The position numbers were made by a program, and so were the translations under genes. DNA of 64,000 bases from Psychromonas sp030397575 (GTDB taxonomy: Bacteria > Pseudomonadota > Gammaproteobacteria > Enterobacterales > Psychromonadaceae): assembly GCF_046250175.1 (NCBI RefSeq), contig NZ_CP176468.1. The stretch is one strand, 5' to 3'. Each line of letters starts with the position of its first letter. The first letter of the stretch is position 1. Of this stretch, positions 50,560-60,053 are shown piece after piece. Below the pieces are notes generated by a model. It was not told where the DNA came from, searched no databases, and worked only from the letters and a program-made list of their open reading frames with translations.

Positions 50560-51696
50560 TTGAGTCATTCTGCCATACTGGTGTTGGAAGATGGGACTGT
50601 CTTTAAAGGCGTATCAATTGGCGCTGATGGGAGTTCTGTTGGTGAGGTTGTTTTTAATACGTCAATGACCGGCTACCAAGAAATCCTAACTGATCCATCC
50701 TACGCAAGACAAATCGTAACACTCACTTATCCCCACATCGGCAACACCGGCACCAACCAAGAAGATGAAGAATCCCCAGCAATCCATGCTTGTGGTTTAG
50801 TTATCCGTGATTTACCTCTCCTAGCAAGCAACTTCCGTAATCAAGCATCATTAAGCGAATACTTAGCATCACGTAATGTGGTTGGTATTGCTGATATTGA
50901 TACTCGTAAACTAACACGTATTTTACGTGAAAAGGGTGCTCAAGCTGGCTGTATTATGGCTGGCGAGAACATTGATGAAGCGGCTGCACTAGAGCAAGCT
51001 AAAGCCTTCCCAGGTTTAAAAGGAATGGACTTAGCTAAAGAAGTAACGACTGCGGAATCTTTTGAATGGTCTGAAGGTAGTTGGACGCTAACTGACGGTT
51101 TGCCTGCGCCAAAGACAGATTGCAAATATCACGTAGTAGCTTATGACTACGGTGTAAAACGCAATATCTTACGCATGTTAGCTGACCGTGACTGTAAGTT
51201 AACAGTAGTACCAGCGCAAACACCAGCCGCTGATGTACTGGCATTGAATCCTGATGGTATTTTCCTTTCAAATGGCCCTGGTGACCCAGAACCATGTACT
51301 TATGCCATTGAAGCAATTCAAGAGATTCTAAAAACTGATATCCCTGTATTTGGTATCTGTTTAGGTCACCAGTTACTTGCATTAGCAAGTGGTGCAAAAA
51401 CAGTGAAAATGAAGTTTGGTCACCACGGCGCTAACCACCCAGTGAAAGACTTAGAACGTGATGTAGTGATGATCACTAGCCAAAACCACGGTTTTGCAGC
51501 AGATGAAGCAACATTACCTGCTAACTTACGTGCGACTCATGTTTCATTGTTTGATGGTTCTTTACAAGGTATTCATCGTACCGATAAAGCGGCATTTAGT
51601 TTCCAAGGTCACCCAGAAGCTAGCCCTGGTCCACATGATGCAGCACCACTATTTGATCACTTCATTGAATTGATTGAACAGTACAAAAACGCTTAG
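50560..51696 (+). CDS. carA: Carbamoyl-phosphate synthase small subunit
   Basis: 378 residues. The start is TTG 50560 with a perfect GGAGG five bases before it; SHSAILVLEDGT then aligns with E. coli CarA (382). The longer frames (GTG 50485, ATG 50548) lack a site or bury it. N-terminal CarA domain, then glutamine amidotransferase with the nucleophile Cys in FGICLGHQLLALASG and the His/Glu pair in FQGHPEASPGPHD. It supplies ammonia from glutamine to CarB for arginine and pyrimidine synthesis. A short stretch at about 50690-50790 has unusually C-rich codons. Confidence 0.95.
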   Translation: MSHSAILVLEDGTVFKGVSIGADGSSVGEVVFNTSMTGYQEILTDPSYARQIVTLTYPHIGNTGTNQEDEESPAIHACGLVIRDLPLLASNFRNQASLSEYLASRNVVGIADIDTRKLTRILREKGAQAGCIMAGENIDEAAALEQAKAFPGLKGMDLAKEVTTAESFEWSEGSWTLTDGLPAPKTDCKYHVVAYDYGVKRNILRMLADRDCKLTVVPAQTPAADVLALNPDGIFLSNGPGDPEPCTYAIEAIQEILKTDIPVFGICLGHQLLALASGAKTVKMKFGHHGANHPVKDLERDVVMITSQNHGFAADEATLPANLRATHVSLFDGSLQGIHRTDKAAFSFQGHPEASPGPHDAAPLFDHFIELIEQYKNA

Positions 51697-51713
51697 TTGA
51701 ACCGGATAACCTT

Positions 51714-51735
51714 GTGTTCGAAGGCTTTCGAACAC
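51714..51735 (+). other. Intercistronic hairpin carA-carB
   Basis: GTGTTCGAA (51714-51722) pairs with TTCGAACAC (51727-51735), loop GGCT, with no T-run. It lies between co-transcribed genes and is more likely an RNA-stability or processing hairpin than a terminator. Confidence 0.65.
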
Positions 51736-51764
51736 ATTGAACAGATATAAAAAGGTAATTTCAG

Positions 51765-54700
51765 ATGCCAAAACGTAATGACTTAAAAACCATCCTTATC
51801 ATTGGAGCAGGCCCGATCGTTATCGGCCAAGCTTGTGAATTTGACTATTCAGGTGCGCAAGCATGTAAAGCACTAAGAGAAGAAGGCTACCGTGTAGTAC
51901 TTGTAAACTCTAACCCTGCAACCATCATGACTGACCCAGAAATGGCTGATGCCACTTACATCGAACCAATTCACTGGGAAGTAGTTGAAAAAATTATCGC
52001 TAAAGAGCGTCCTTGTGCCGTTTTACCAACAATGGGTGGTCAAACGGCGCTTAACTGTGCACTAGAGCTTGAAGAAAAAGGCGTGCTAGCGAAATACAAC
52101 GTTGAGATGATTGGTGCAACGGCTGATGCAATTGATAAAGCCGAAGACCGTAGCCGTTTTGATGCAGCAATGAAGAAAATTGGACTTGAATGTCCACGTG
52201 CTGGTATCGCACATACAATGGAAGAAGCTTACGGCGTATTAGAGATGGTTGGCTTCCCTTGTATTATTCGTCCATCTTTTACCATGGGTGGAACGGGCGG
52301 CGGTATCGCATACAACCAAGAAGAGTTTGATGATATTTGTTCAAACGGTTTAGACCTTTCTCCAACCAATGAATTATTGATTGATGAATCATTAATCGGT
52401 TGGAAAGAGTATGAAATGGAAGTAGTTCGCGACAAAAATGATAACTGTATCATTGTATGTGCGATTGAAAACTTTGACCCTATGGGGATTCATACGGGTG
52501 ACTCAATTACGGTTGCACCAGCACAAACATTAACAGATAAAGAATACCAATTAATGCGTAACGCTTCTTTAGCAGTATTACGTGAAATCGGTGTTGAAAC
52601 AGGTGGTTCAAACGTACAGTTTGGTATTAACCCTGCAGATGGCCGTATGGTACTTATCGAGATGAACCCTCGTGTATCACGTTCATCGGCATTAGCGTCT
52701 AAAGCAACAGGTTTCCCGATTGCTAAAATCGCTGCAAAACTAGCGGTTGGTTACACGCTTGACGAATTACAAAATGATATCACTGGCGGTAAAACACCAG
52801 CATCATTTGAGCCAACTATCGATTACGTTGTAACTAAGATCCCACGCTTTAACTTTGAAAAATTTGCTAACTCAAACGATCGTTTAACAACGCAAATGAA
52901 ATCAGTTGGTGAAGTAATGGCAATTGGCCGTAACCAACAAGAATCTTTACAAAAAGCACTTCGTGGCTTAGAAGTTGGTGCAGACGGTTTCAGCCCGATG
53001 GTTGATTTAAACGCTGATGACGCAAAAGAAAAAGTCTTATACGAACTACGTGAAGCAGGTGCTGAACGTATTTGGTACATCGGTGATGCATTCCGCCTTG
53101 GTATGACCATGGAAGAAGTACATAACATCACTAAGATTGACAACTGGTTCCTAGTTCAAATCGAAGATCTTATCTTAGAAGAGAAGAAACTAGCAGAAGG
53201 CGGTTTACGCTCACTAGATGCTGATTCACTACGTAAACTTAAACGTAAAGGTTTTGCTGATAGCCGCATCGCTTCTGTGATTGGTTCATCTGAGACTGAA
53301 GTACGTAAACTACGTGAAAAATTTGCACTACACCCAGTTTACAAACGTGTAGATACCTGTGCTGCAGAGTTCTCATCTGATACGGCTTACATGTACTCAA
53401 CTTACGATGAAGAGTGTGAAGCAAACCCAAGTGATAATGAGAAAATCATGATCATCGGTGGTGGCCCTAACCGTATCGGTCAAGGTATTGAGTTCGATTA
53501 CTGTTGTGTACATGCAGCTATGGCAATGCGCGCAGATGGTTACGAAACTATCATGGTTAACTGTAACCCTGAAACGGTTTCAACTGACTACGATACTTCA
53601 GACCGTTTATACTTCGAATCAATCACATTGGAAGATGTACTTGAAATCGTACGTGTTGAAAACCCTAAAGGCGTTATCGTGCAATACGGTGGTCAAACGC
53701 CACTTAAATTAGCACGTGCGCTTGAAGCGGCTGGCGTACCTATTATTGGTACTTCACCAGAAGCGATTGACCGCGCAGAAGACCGTGAACGTTTCCAACA
53801 AGTGGTTGAGCGTCTAGGTCTTAAACAGCCTGAAAACGATACAGTAACAACACTTGAGCAAGCGGTTGAATCTGCTAAGCGCATTGGTTACCCATTAGTT
53901 GTACGTCCTTCTTATGTACTAGGTGGTCGTGCGATGGAAATCGTATATGACGAGCAAGACTTACGTCGTTACTTTAAAGAAGCAGTAAGTGTTTCTAATG
54001 AATCACCGGTTCTACTTGACCGTTTCTTAGACGACGCTGTTGAAGTTGATATTGATGCAATCTGTGACGGTACTGATGTAGTTATCGGTGGCATCATGGA
54101 GCACATCGAGCAAGCTGGTGTTCACTCTGGTGACTCTGCATGTTCATTACCTGCTTACACGCTAAGCGCTGAAATTCAAGACGAAATGCGTGGTTACATC
54201 AAAGCATTAGCACTGGAACTAGGTGTTGTTGGCTTGATGAATACACAGCTAGCGGTAAAAGATAACGAGATTTACATGATTGAAGTAAATCCACGTGCTG
54301 CCCGTACTGTTCCATTTGTTTCTAAAGCGACAAGTGTGCCAATTGCTAAAATCGGCGCAAGTGTAATGGCAGGCAAAACGCTGAAAGAACTAGGTGTGAC
54401 TGAAGAAGTTATTCCACCTTACTACTCAGTTAAAGAGGTAGTATTACCGTTTAACAAATTCCCAGGCTCTGACCCAATCTTAGGTCCTGAAATGCGTTCA
54501 ACAGGTGAAGTAATGGGTGCAGGTGCAACCTTTGCTGAAGCTTATGCAAAAGCGGAACTAGGTTCAACGAAAGAAGTGCCTGAAATTGGTCGTGCATTAA
54601 TATCTGTTCGTAACAGTGATAAAAAGCGTGTTGCTAAGTTAGCACAACAAATGCTGGATTTAGGTTTCGAACTAGATGCAACGCACGGTACGATGATCAC

Positions 54701-54995
54701 CTTACAAGAATCTGGTATTGAAGCTCGCCTAGTGAACAAGGTTCACGAAGGCCGTCCACACATTCTAGACCGTGTTAAAAACAGTGAATACAAATACATT
54801 GTGAACACCACAGAAGGGCGTATATCAATTGAAGATTCGCGTCAGTTACGTCGTGCAGCATTACGTTATAAAGTAAACTACACAACAACGCTAAACGGTG
54901 CATTTGCAACTTGCCGCGCTCACACTGCTGATCCAACAGCACCAGAAGCAACAGTAAGTTCAGTACAAGAGCTACATAAACGCATTAATGGTTAA
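51765..54995 (+). CDS. carB: Carbamoyl-phosphate synthase large subunit
   Basis: 1,076 residues, full length for the family (E. coli 1,073). Two ATP-grasp halves: GAGPIVIGQACEFDYSGAQA opens the first and GGGPNRIGQGIEFDYCCVHA the second. Each has its MEVNPRxxR-type motif (IEMNPRVSRSSALASKATG and IEVNPRAARTVPFVSKATS). The C-terminal 140 residues are the allosteric domain that binds UMP and ornithine. It makes carbamoyl phosphate with CarA. AAAAGGTAA precedes the ATG. Confidence 0.97.
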   Translation: MPKRNDLKTILIIGAGPIVIGQACEFDYSGAQACKALREEGYRVVLVNSNPATIMTDPEMADATYIEPIHWEVVEKIIAKERPCAVLPTMGGQTALNCALELEEKGVLAKYNVEMIGATADAIDKAEDRSRFDAAMKKIGLECPRAGIAHTMEEAYGVLEMVGFPCIIRPSFTMGGTGGGIAYNQEEFDDICSNGLDLSPTNELLIDESLIGWKEYEMEVVRDKNDNCIIVCAIENFDPMGIHTGDSITVAPAQTLTDKEYQLMRNASLAVLREIGVETGGSNVQFGINPADGRMVLIEMNPRVSRSSALASKATGFPIAKIAAKLAVGYTLDELQNDITGGKTPASFEPTIDYVVTKIPRFNFEKFANSNDRLTTQMKSVGEVMAIGRNQQESLQKALRGLEVGADGFSPMVDLNADDAKEKVLYELREAGAERIWYIGDAFRLGMTMEEVHNITKIDNWFLVQIEDLILEEKKLAEGGLRSLDADSLRKLKRKGFADSRIASVIGSSETEVRKLREKFALHPVYKRVDTCAAEFSSDTAYMYSTYDEECEANPSDNEKIMIIGGGPNRIGQGIEFDYCCVHAAMAMRADGYETIMVNCNPETVSTDYDTSDRLYFESITLEDVLEIVRVENPKGVIVQYGGQTPLKLARALEAAGVPIIGTSPEAIDRAEDRERFQQVVERLGLKQPENDTVTTLEQAVESAKRIGYPLVVRPSYVLGGRAMEIVYDEQDLRRYFKEAVSVSNESPVLLDRFLDDAVEVDIDAICDGTDVVIGGIMEHIEQAGVHSGDSACSLPAYTLSAEIQDEMRGYIKALALELGVVGLMNTQLAVKDNEIYMIEVNPRAARTVPFVSKATSVPIAKIGASVMAGKTLKELGVTEEVIPPYYSVKEVVLPFNKFPGSDPILGPEMRSTGEVMGAGATFAEAYAKAELGSTKEVPEIGRALISVRNSDKKRVAKLAQQMLDLGFELDATHGTMITLQESGIEARLVNKVHEGRPHILDRVKNSEYKYIVNTTEGRISIEDSRQLRRAALRYKVNYTTTLNGAFATCRAHTADPTAPEATVSSVQELHKRING

Positions 54996-55037
54996 TCATT
55001 AAGTTGATAATCAATAGCTAGTGATGTAGTAAATAGG

Positions 55038-55059
55038 AAGCCACTCAAATGAGTGGCTT
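55038..55059 (+). terminator. Terminator after carB
   Basis: AAGCCACTC (55038-55046) pairs with GAGTGGCTT (55051-55059), 4-base loop, followed by TTTT. Confidence 0.93.
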
Positions 55060-55345
55060 TTTTGTCTTTGAGCTAGGGGAGTTTGATTCTAAAATACCTA
55101 TCGCGGCAATTGATATGTATGTGTGCGGGTATCATAGAGGTGTTTTAAACACCAAAGATAGATGGTCGGCTATCATCTCTAGAAGTTACTCATAGTGCCG
55201 GTTGCTTATTAATATTTAGTAGAACTGATATTGATAAGCAAGCCGACGTGCATTTGCAGTAAATCATTGTCGAACCTAAAGGTTTTTTAAAAGTATGTAG
55301 GAAATAATACCGAACACAATAAATAACTTATCTATTTCACTTGTT
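55060..55345. other. Intergenic region after carAB
   Basis: About 285 bases without a supported ORF or fold; it runs into the repeat at 55346. A GGTGTTTTAAACACC palindrome is at 55139-55153. Confidence 0.35.
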
Positions 55346-55432
55346 AAATCAGCTCACTTCTTCGTTGTGAATTTCGTAAATAGAACATCATTTACGCCTT
55401 GAATTGAACTCCTTTTGCTGTATAAAATTCTG
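55346..55432 (+). repeat. Second dispersed repeat family, copy 2
   Basis: TTAAATCAGCTCACTTCTTCGT is followed by TGTGAATTTCGTAAATAGAA, ATTTACGCCTTGAATTGAAC and CTTTTGCTG. This matches the copy at 45065-45160 in order and orientation, most closely over CGTTGT[AG]A[AT]TTTCG, then AAATAGAA and CCTTGAA. Confidence 0.75.
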
Positions 55433-55626
55433 ATAACATATTTAATGTTATCGGTATAATTATCAAAATAAGAGGCTGAAAATAAAGTGCTATATACCTA
55501 TTACTTTTCGTATGAAGAAAGTTTTTAGGTGTTGAAATTGAATCGGTGCTTTCACTGAGTCCAAAATACAGTCTATCTAATTGGTTAGGCCTCACTTTAA
55601 TAACAATAATAGGCTTTTAGTAAATC

Positions 55627-56211
55627 GTGAAAATAAAAGACTTCAATCAATTATTAACAGAGGTGGATTCGTGCACTATTTGCGAAACTAACTTAAAAGC
55701 AGGCGTTCGTCCTGTTTTACAAGTTAATCCGCATGCGAAAATTCTTATTGCAGGTCAAGCGCCTGGCTCAAGAGTTCATGCTACAGGTATTCCATTTGAT
55801 GATCCGAGTGGTGACCGATTAAGAGAATGGATGGGGATTAATAAAGAAACTTTCTATGATTCACAAAAAATTGCCATATTGCCCATGGCTTTTTGTTATC
55901 CAGGAAAGGGGAAATCAGGTGATTTACCTCCTCCGCCAATCTGTGCAGAGACTTGGCGTAATAAATTGCTTGAAACGATGCCACATATACAACTTACACT
56001 TGTTATTGGACAATATGCTTTGGCATGGCATTTAAAAAATAGAGGTAAAAATCTTACTGAGACAGTCAAGAATTGGGCTATGTTTGGAGATCAGATTATG
56101 CCGCTACCACATCCAAGTCCACGTAATAATATTTGGTTAAAAAATAATCCATGGTTTGAAGCAGATGTATTAACGGTATTACAAAATAGAGTTCATAATA
56201 TTCTTAAATAG
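55627..56211 (+). CDS. Uracil-DNA glycosylase family protein, family-4-like with Fe-S cysteines
   Basis: 194 residues from GTG 55627. The active-site region GQAPGSRVHATGIPFDDPSG and the late PLPHPSPRNNIW motif place it in the uracil-DNA glycosylase superfamily. Cys16, Cys19, Cys90 and Cys106 have the C-x2-C ... C-x15-C layout of the 4Fe-4S ligands in family 4 enzymes. Base-excision repair of uracil or a related lesion is likely. No strong Shine-Dalgarno. It is isolated, with long non-coding DNA on both sides. Confidence 0.82.
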   Translation: MKIKDFNQLLTEVDSCTICETNLKAGVRPVLQVNPHAKILIAGQAPGSRVHATGIPFDDPSGDRLREWMGINKETFYDSQKIAILPMAFCYPGKGKSGDLPPPPICAETWRNKLLETMPHIQLTLVIGQYALAWHLKNRGKNLTETVKNWAMFGDQIMPLPHPSPRNNIWLKNNPWFEADVLTVLQNRVHNILK

Positions 56212-57048
56212 ATTTTACTTAGCTTTTCATAGGGTAGTTTACTTCCATTATTTGATTATCCTGTGACTAGTTCGGCGATTTGAAATGTATTTTTGACGCC
56301 GTAAAATTTCTGTTTAGTATTTTTTAAAAATAGAATACATCAGTATATGGAAAATTTTTGTTACTAGGTTTAAATTTTTAAATCAATGGTTTATTGTTTT
56401 TATAAGGTTTTTATTGTTGGTTAAACGTCTGCACACTAAAAGTTTAGCTACACCTGTATTTGTTTTTATCGACCCGTAGTTGGTTGGTTTTTCTTCTGCA
56501 TATATTATTAGTTACCTTGTAACTCAAACTGCTAGTAGCCAATCAAGTATCAGAATGCTTATTCGATTATTTTCAACAATATTCTCTATAACCTATTAAA
56601 GAAAAAACCGTCATTATTGGAATATCGATTCTTTGAAACTAATGGTTATCATCTCTTGTATTAAAATATGAAAGTGCCTATAGCAATATTGGTAGCAGAT
56701 AAAATAGCTAACGACCAAGTACTGCTGTAGCGCTGTCAATTAGAATAAGGTGATATAGGCTGTACGATTTAGGTAAAGTGAGTAAGCATGTGAGCTGTAT
56801 TAGGTCGTTCATAATATAGAGAAGCCAAAACATTGCTTAGATTAAGCCTAAATGGATGTTCATCGATGACATGATAAACTAATGAGACTCGTAGTGCTTT
56901 TTCACTTTAATTTAATCAATCATTTAATCAAAACCAAATAATAAATTTGAATCTCAAGTAAATGTGAATTAATGTGGTTTTTATTTCAACTGTTTAGGCT
57001 GATAGCAAGAAATTCAACAGCTTAGCTAGGTGAATATAGGGTGCCATT
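56212..57048. other. 837-base gap with no clear gene
   Basis: The largest gene-free stretch apart from the repeat array. On the minus strand an open frame of about 45 codons (about 56900-56765) reads HPFRLNLSNVLASLYYER and RPNTAHMLTHFT, protein-like in composition but with no start codon or ribosome site. It could be a gene remnant. Nothing else was recognised. Confidence 0.4.
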
Positions 57049-58320
57049 ATGACTTCATTCATTTCGTTAGATCGCCTTCGATTTTTGTTTAATCGTTTTG
57101 CTGAACGGCTTTGGGTGCGCCCATTAGCAATCTGTTTATTGTCGGTAGTTGTTGTCTTTGCTGCGAAATTTATAGATGGCTCTCAGTTAGCGAACTTTGC
57201 GCCTTTAGTTGAAAAGGATTCGGTTGAAACCTTACTTTCCATTATGGCTTCTAGCATGTTGGTGATTGCGACGCTTTCTGTGTCATCTATGGTTGCAGCA
57301 TACGCGGCTGCAAGTAACTCTGCGAGCCCTCGTTCTTTCTCGCTGGTGGTTGCCGACGATGTGTCACAGAATGCACTTTCCACTTTTGTTGGTGCTTTCA
57401 TTTTTAGTGTCGTTGCAATTACTGCTGTCAAAAATACTTTCTATGATAAAGCGGGGCTTTTTACGCTTTTTGTTCTAACTGTATTTGTATTCGCTGTGGT
57501 GATTTTGACTTTTGTAAGGTGGGTAGACAGCATTGCGCGTTTGGGACGAGTGGGTTCAACTATTGATAAAGTGGAAAGTGCAACGGAAAAAGCGCTGACT
57601 AGAAGAAGAGATAAGCCGACATTGGGTGGAATATCAATTTTAGGTTCACCAACTAAAGGCCAAGCTGTGTATACATCCAAAATAGGCTATGTACAGCATA
57701 TTGACATGGCAGTGATTCAAGACTGGGCAAATGATGTTGACGTGTCGGTAGTGTTGTCGGCTTTACCTGGTACATTTGCTTCACCTGATCAAGCATTGGC
57801 TTACGTTAGCATTCCATCAGGCGATTTGTCTGAATTGGATTGCACATGTTTAATGGAGGCGTTTCACATTGGTAAAGATCGTACCTTTGAAGATGATCCT
57901 CGATTTGGTTTGGTTACATTATCTGAAATTGCAGTTCGTGCCTTATCTCCAGCTGTTAATGATCCAGGGACGGCGATAAAAGTGATTGGCACATTGGTAC
58001 GTTTAATTTCTACTTTTAACGCACCAGCAAAAACTGAAAATAAAAACCACGTTGAGTTTGACCGAGTCGCAGTGCCAGAGATTCTGGTATCGGATATGTT
58101 TGAAGATGCTTTTACCGCTATCGCTCGTGATGGTGCCGGTAGCATAGAGGTCTGTGTTCGCTTACAAAAAGCATTTAATTCTCTTGAGTCACTTAACAAT
58201 GATGATATTCAAAAAGCTGCTCGTTATCAAAAGGATTTAGCGTTAAAGCGGGCATGTAAAGCACTTGATATAGAAGAAGACTTGATCGCTGTTAAAAATG
58301 CAGCAAACAAGCCTAGTTGA
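57049..58320 (+). CDS. DUF2254 membrane protein
   Basis: 423 residues. Four membrane helices in the first 155 residues (about 22-40, 63-85, 106-124, 135-152), then a large soluble domain. SSMLVIATLSVSSMVAAYAA, then ASPRSFSLVVADDVSQNALS, and later RALSPAVNDPGTAIKVI are the conserved core of DUF2254. Inner-membrane protein of unknown function. It converges on the MFS gene, 65 bases apart. Confidence 0.9.
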   Translation: MTSFISLDRLRFLFNRFAERLWVRPLAICLLSVVVVFAAKFIDGSQLANFAPLVEKDSVETLLSIMASSMLVIATLSVSSMVAAYAAASNSASPRSFSLVVADDVSQNALSTFVGAFIFSVVAITAVKNTFYDKAGLFTLFVLTVFVFAVVILTFVRWVDSIARLGRVGSTIDKVESATEKALTRRRDKPTLGGISILGSPTKGQAVYTSKIGYVQHIDMAVIQDWANDVDVSVVLSALPGTFASPDQALAYVSIPSGDLSELDCTCLMEAFHIGKDRTFEDDPRFGLVTLSEIAVRALSPAVNDPGTAIKVIGTLVRLISTFNAPAKTENKNHVEFDRVAVPEILVSDMFEDAFTAIARDGAGSIEVCVRLQKAFNSLESLNNDDIQKAARYQKDLALKRACKALDIEEDLIAVKNAANKPS

Positions 58321-58385
58321 TCGTTGAATAATGAACAGGCCTTTAAACCGAGGTATAACTTTAAAAGCTTGTTCAATGTTTTAAA

Positions 58386-59639
58386 TTATTGACTCTCTAA
58401 ACTGGTTTCACTGTCAGTAGCGTGTTGTGTGTTTGTTTTAAACTCTGTTAACCAATATAAAAAAGCAATAACACCAAAAGAGCCGCCCAACCACGATACA
58501 CCAGTCCAACCTGCTATCTCAAATACATATCCAGAAGAAGCTGAACCGACTACGCCACCAAAGAAAAAGCTGGTCATATAGGCTGTTGTAATACGACTTC
58601 TTGCAGCAGGGTTCAATGTATAAATCACACTTTGATTTAAGATATGAGATCCTTGCTGCCCAATATCTAGCAGGATCACTCCAATCATGATGGCAAAAAG
58701 GTGAGTGCTGAATAAGCCCATGATTGTGAATGCAATCATGATTAATGACAACAGTAATCCTGTTCCCATACGGGTATGACCTTTATCATGAAGTTTACCA
58801 GCAAAACTTGCACTGAGAGCACCTGCTGCGCCAAGCAATCCAAATAAGCCAATCAATGAATCTGTGTAATTATAAGGAGGACGAGCAAGTAAAAAAGCTA
58901 AGGAAGTCCAAAGCACACTAAAGGAAGCAAACCCAAGTGTTCCATAAACAATTCGACGTCTTAACAAAGGCTCATCACGTAATAAGTGCAGTATTGAGCC
59001 AATTAATGCTGGATATGATAAACGCATTTCACCTCGACTTTCGGGAAGCATTTTCCATAGCACAGCGGTTTGAACAAGCATGCTAAATGTGGCAAACCAA
59101 AATACGGCTTGCCAACCATAGGCATCAGCAATCACTCCTGATACTGTTCTGGCCAATAAAATACCCAATAATAAACCTGACATCACGCGCCCAATCACTG
59201 CTCCTCGTTGTCCTTCTTCTGCTAACACAGCCGCAAAAGGGACTAACACTTGAGCTGCAACTGCTGTTAAACCAATTGCTAAACAAGAAAGTAGAAATAT
59301 TCCAATGCTACTCGACAGTGCTGCACCGGCTAAGCCAATAGCAGTGCCTGCTGTAACAATCGTAATTAAACGACGTCGTTCAAGTAAATCACCAAGTGGC
59401 ACGATCAACACTAAACCCATTACATATCCTAATTGCGTCATGGTAATAATCAGCCCAGTGGTACCGATAGAGGTGCCAAACATATTCGCTAAGGTGTGTA
59501 GTAAAGGTTGTGCGTAATAAAGATTAGCCACCGCCATACCGGATGCAATAGCCATTACATAGACTAATAAGTTATTGGGTTTTAAAGACGGTGTTGTCGT
59601 AGAAACTTGATCATTGTGATCACTTAATGAATTGGACAA
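58386..59639 (-). CDS. MFS transporter (drug/sugar efflux type)
   Basis: 417 residues, twelve predicted membrane helices. MAVANLYYAQPLLHTLANMF at the first helix and VPLGDLLERRRLI at the loop 2-3 signature fit the DHA1-like branch of the major facilitator superfamily. The C-terminal half has INQSVIYTLNPAARSRITTA-like sequence (LNQSVIYTLNPAARSR). The substrate is unknown; efflux is typical. It is flanked by unrelated genes. Confidence 0.87.
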   Translation of the reverse strand: MSNSLSDHNDQVSTTTPSLKPNNLLVYVMAIASGMAVANLYYAQPLLHTLANMFGTSIGTTGLIITMTQLGYVMGLVLIVPLGDLLERRRLITIVTAGTAIGLAGAALSSSIGIFLLSCLAIGLTAVAAQVLVPFAAVLAEEGQRGAVIGRVMSGLLLGILLARTVSGVIADAYGWQAVFWFATFSMLVQTAVLWKMLPESRGEMRLSYPALIGSILHLLRDEPLLRRRIVYGTLGFASFSVLWTSLAFLLARPPYNYTDSLIGLFGLLGAAGALSASFAGKLHDKGHTRMGTGLLLSLIMIAFTIMGLFSTHLFAIMIGVILLDIGQQGSHILNQSVIYTLNPAARSRITTAYMTSFFFGGVVGSASSGYVFEIAGWTGVSWLGGSFGVIAFLYWLTEFKTNTQHATDSETSLESQ

Positions 59640-59845
59640 AGTCGGTTAACCTCGAGATTTTGGATTAAACAGCTGTAAAGCAGGAAAAGTACTTTTCATT
59701 TATCATAACGTGTTGATACATAAAATGTAACGTTCTCAATCAATAAAGATCAAGCAAAATAAAAGCCACTAAGGAGATGTCTAAATAGGCAACATTTTGT
59801 CGCTAATATGTATAGTTTAATAGCGCATATAACTATTTCGCTCTA

Positions 59846-60028
59846 ATGAAGCTTTGGTTCGTAGGTAAAACTATGAAATATTCACGTATGCGTTATTGTT
59901 TATCATGTCTTAATTTATGCTTTGCTTGTTTAACCCTCTTCTTGTTAATTAGTGTTTATTGCTTAATAATCAGTTTGATATTTATATCATTAGCCACTTG
60001 GGTTTATATTTGTACTGTCACATATTAA
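59846..60028 (+). CDS. Doubtful small hydrophobic ORF
   Basis: 60 codons, Cys- and Leu-rich, with one long hydrophobic stretch (about 20-58). No ribosome site is seen before ATG 59846 or the internal ATG 59873. It lies 26 bases upstream of the acyltransferase gene. It may be a real small membrane protein or only AT-rich leader DNA. The rest of 59640-60053 shows nothing else. Confidence 0.2.
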   Translation: MKLWFVGKTMKYSRMRYCLSCLNLCFACLTLFLLISVYCLIISLIFISLATWVYICTVTY

Positions 60029-60053
60029 TTATTAATCAGACTCAGGAGTTAAA

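Noticed and set aside
55392..55595. 67-codon minus-strand ORF
   Set aside because: GTG start without ribosome site; it overlaps the second dispersed repeat, so it is probably chance.
58321..58385. GAACAGGC / GCTTGTTC inverted repeat between DUF2254 and MFS genes
   Set aside because: Imperfect stem with a long loop and no clear T-tail; not listed as a terminator.
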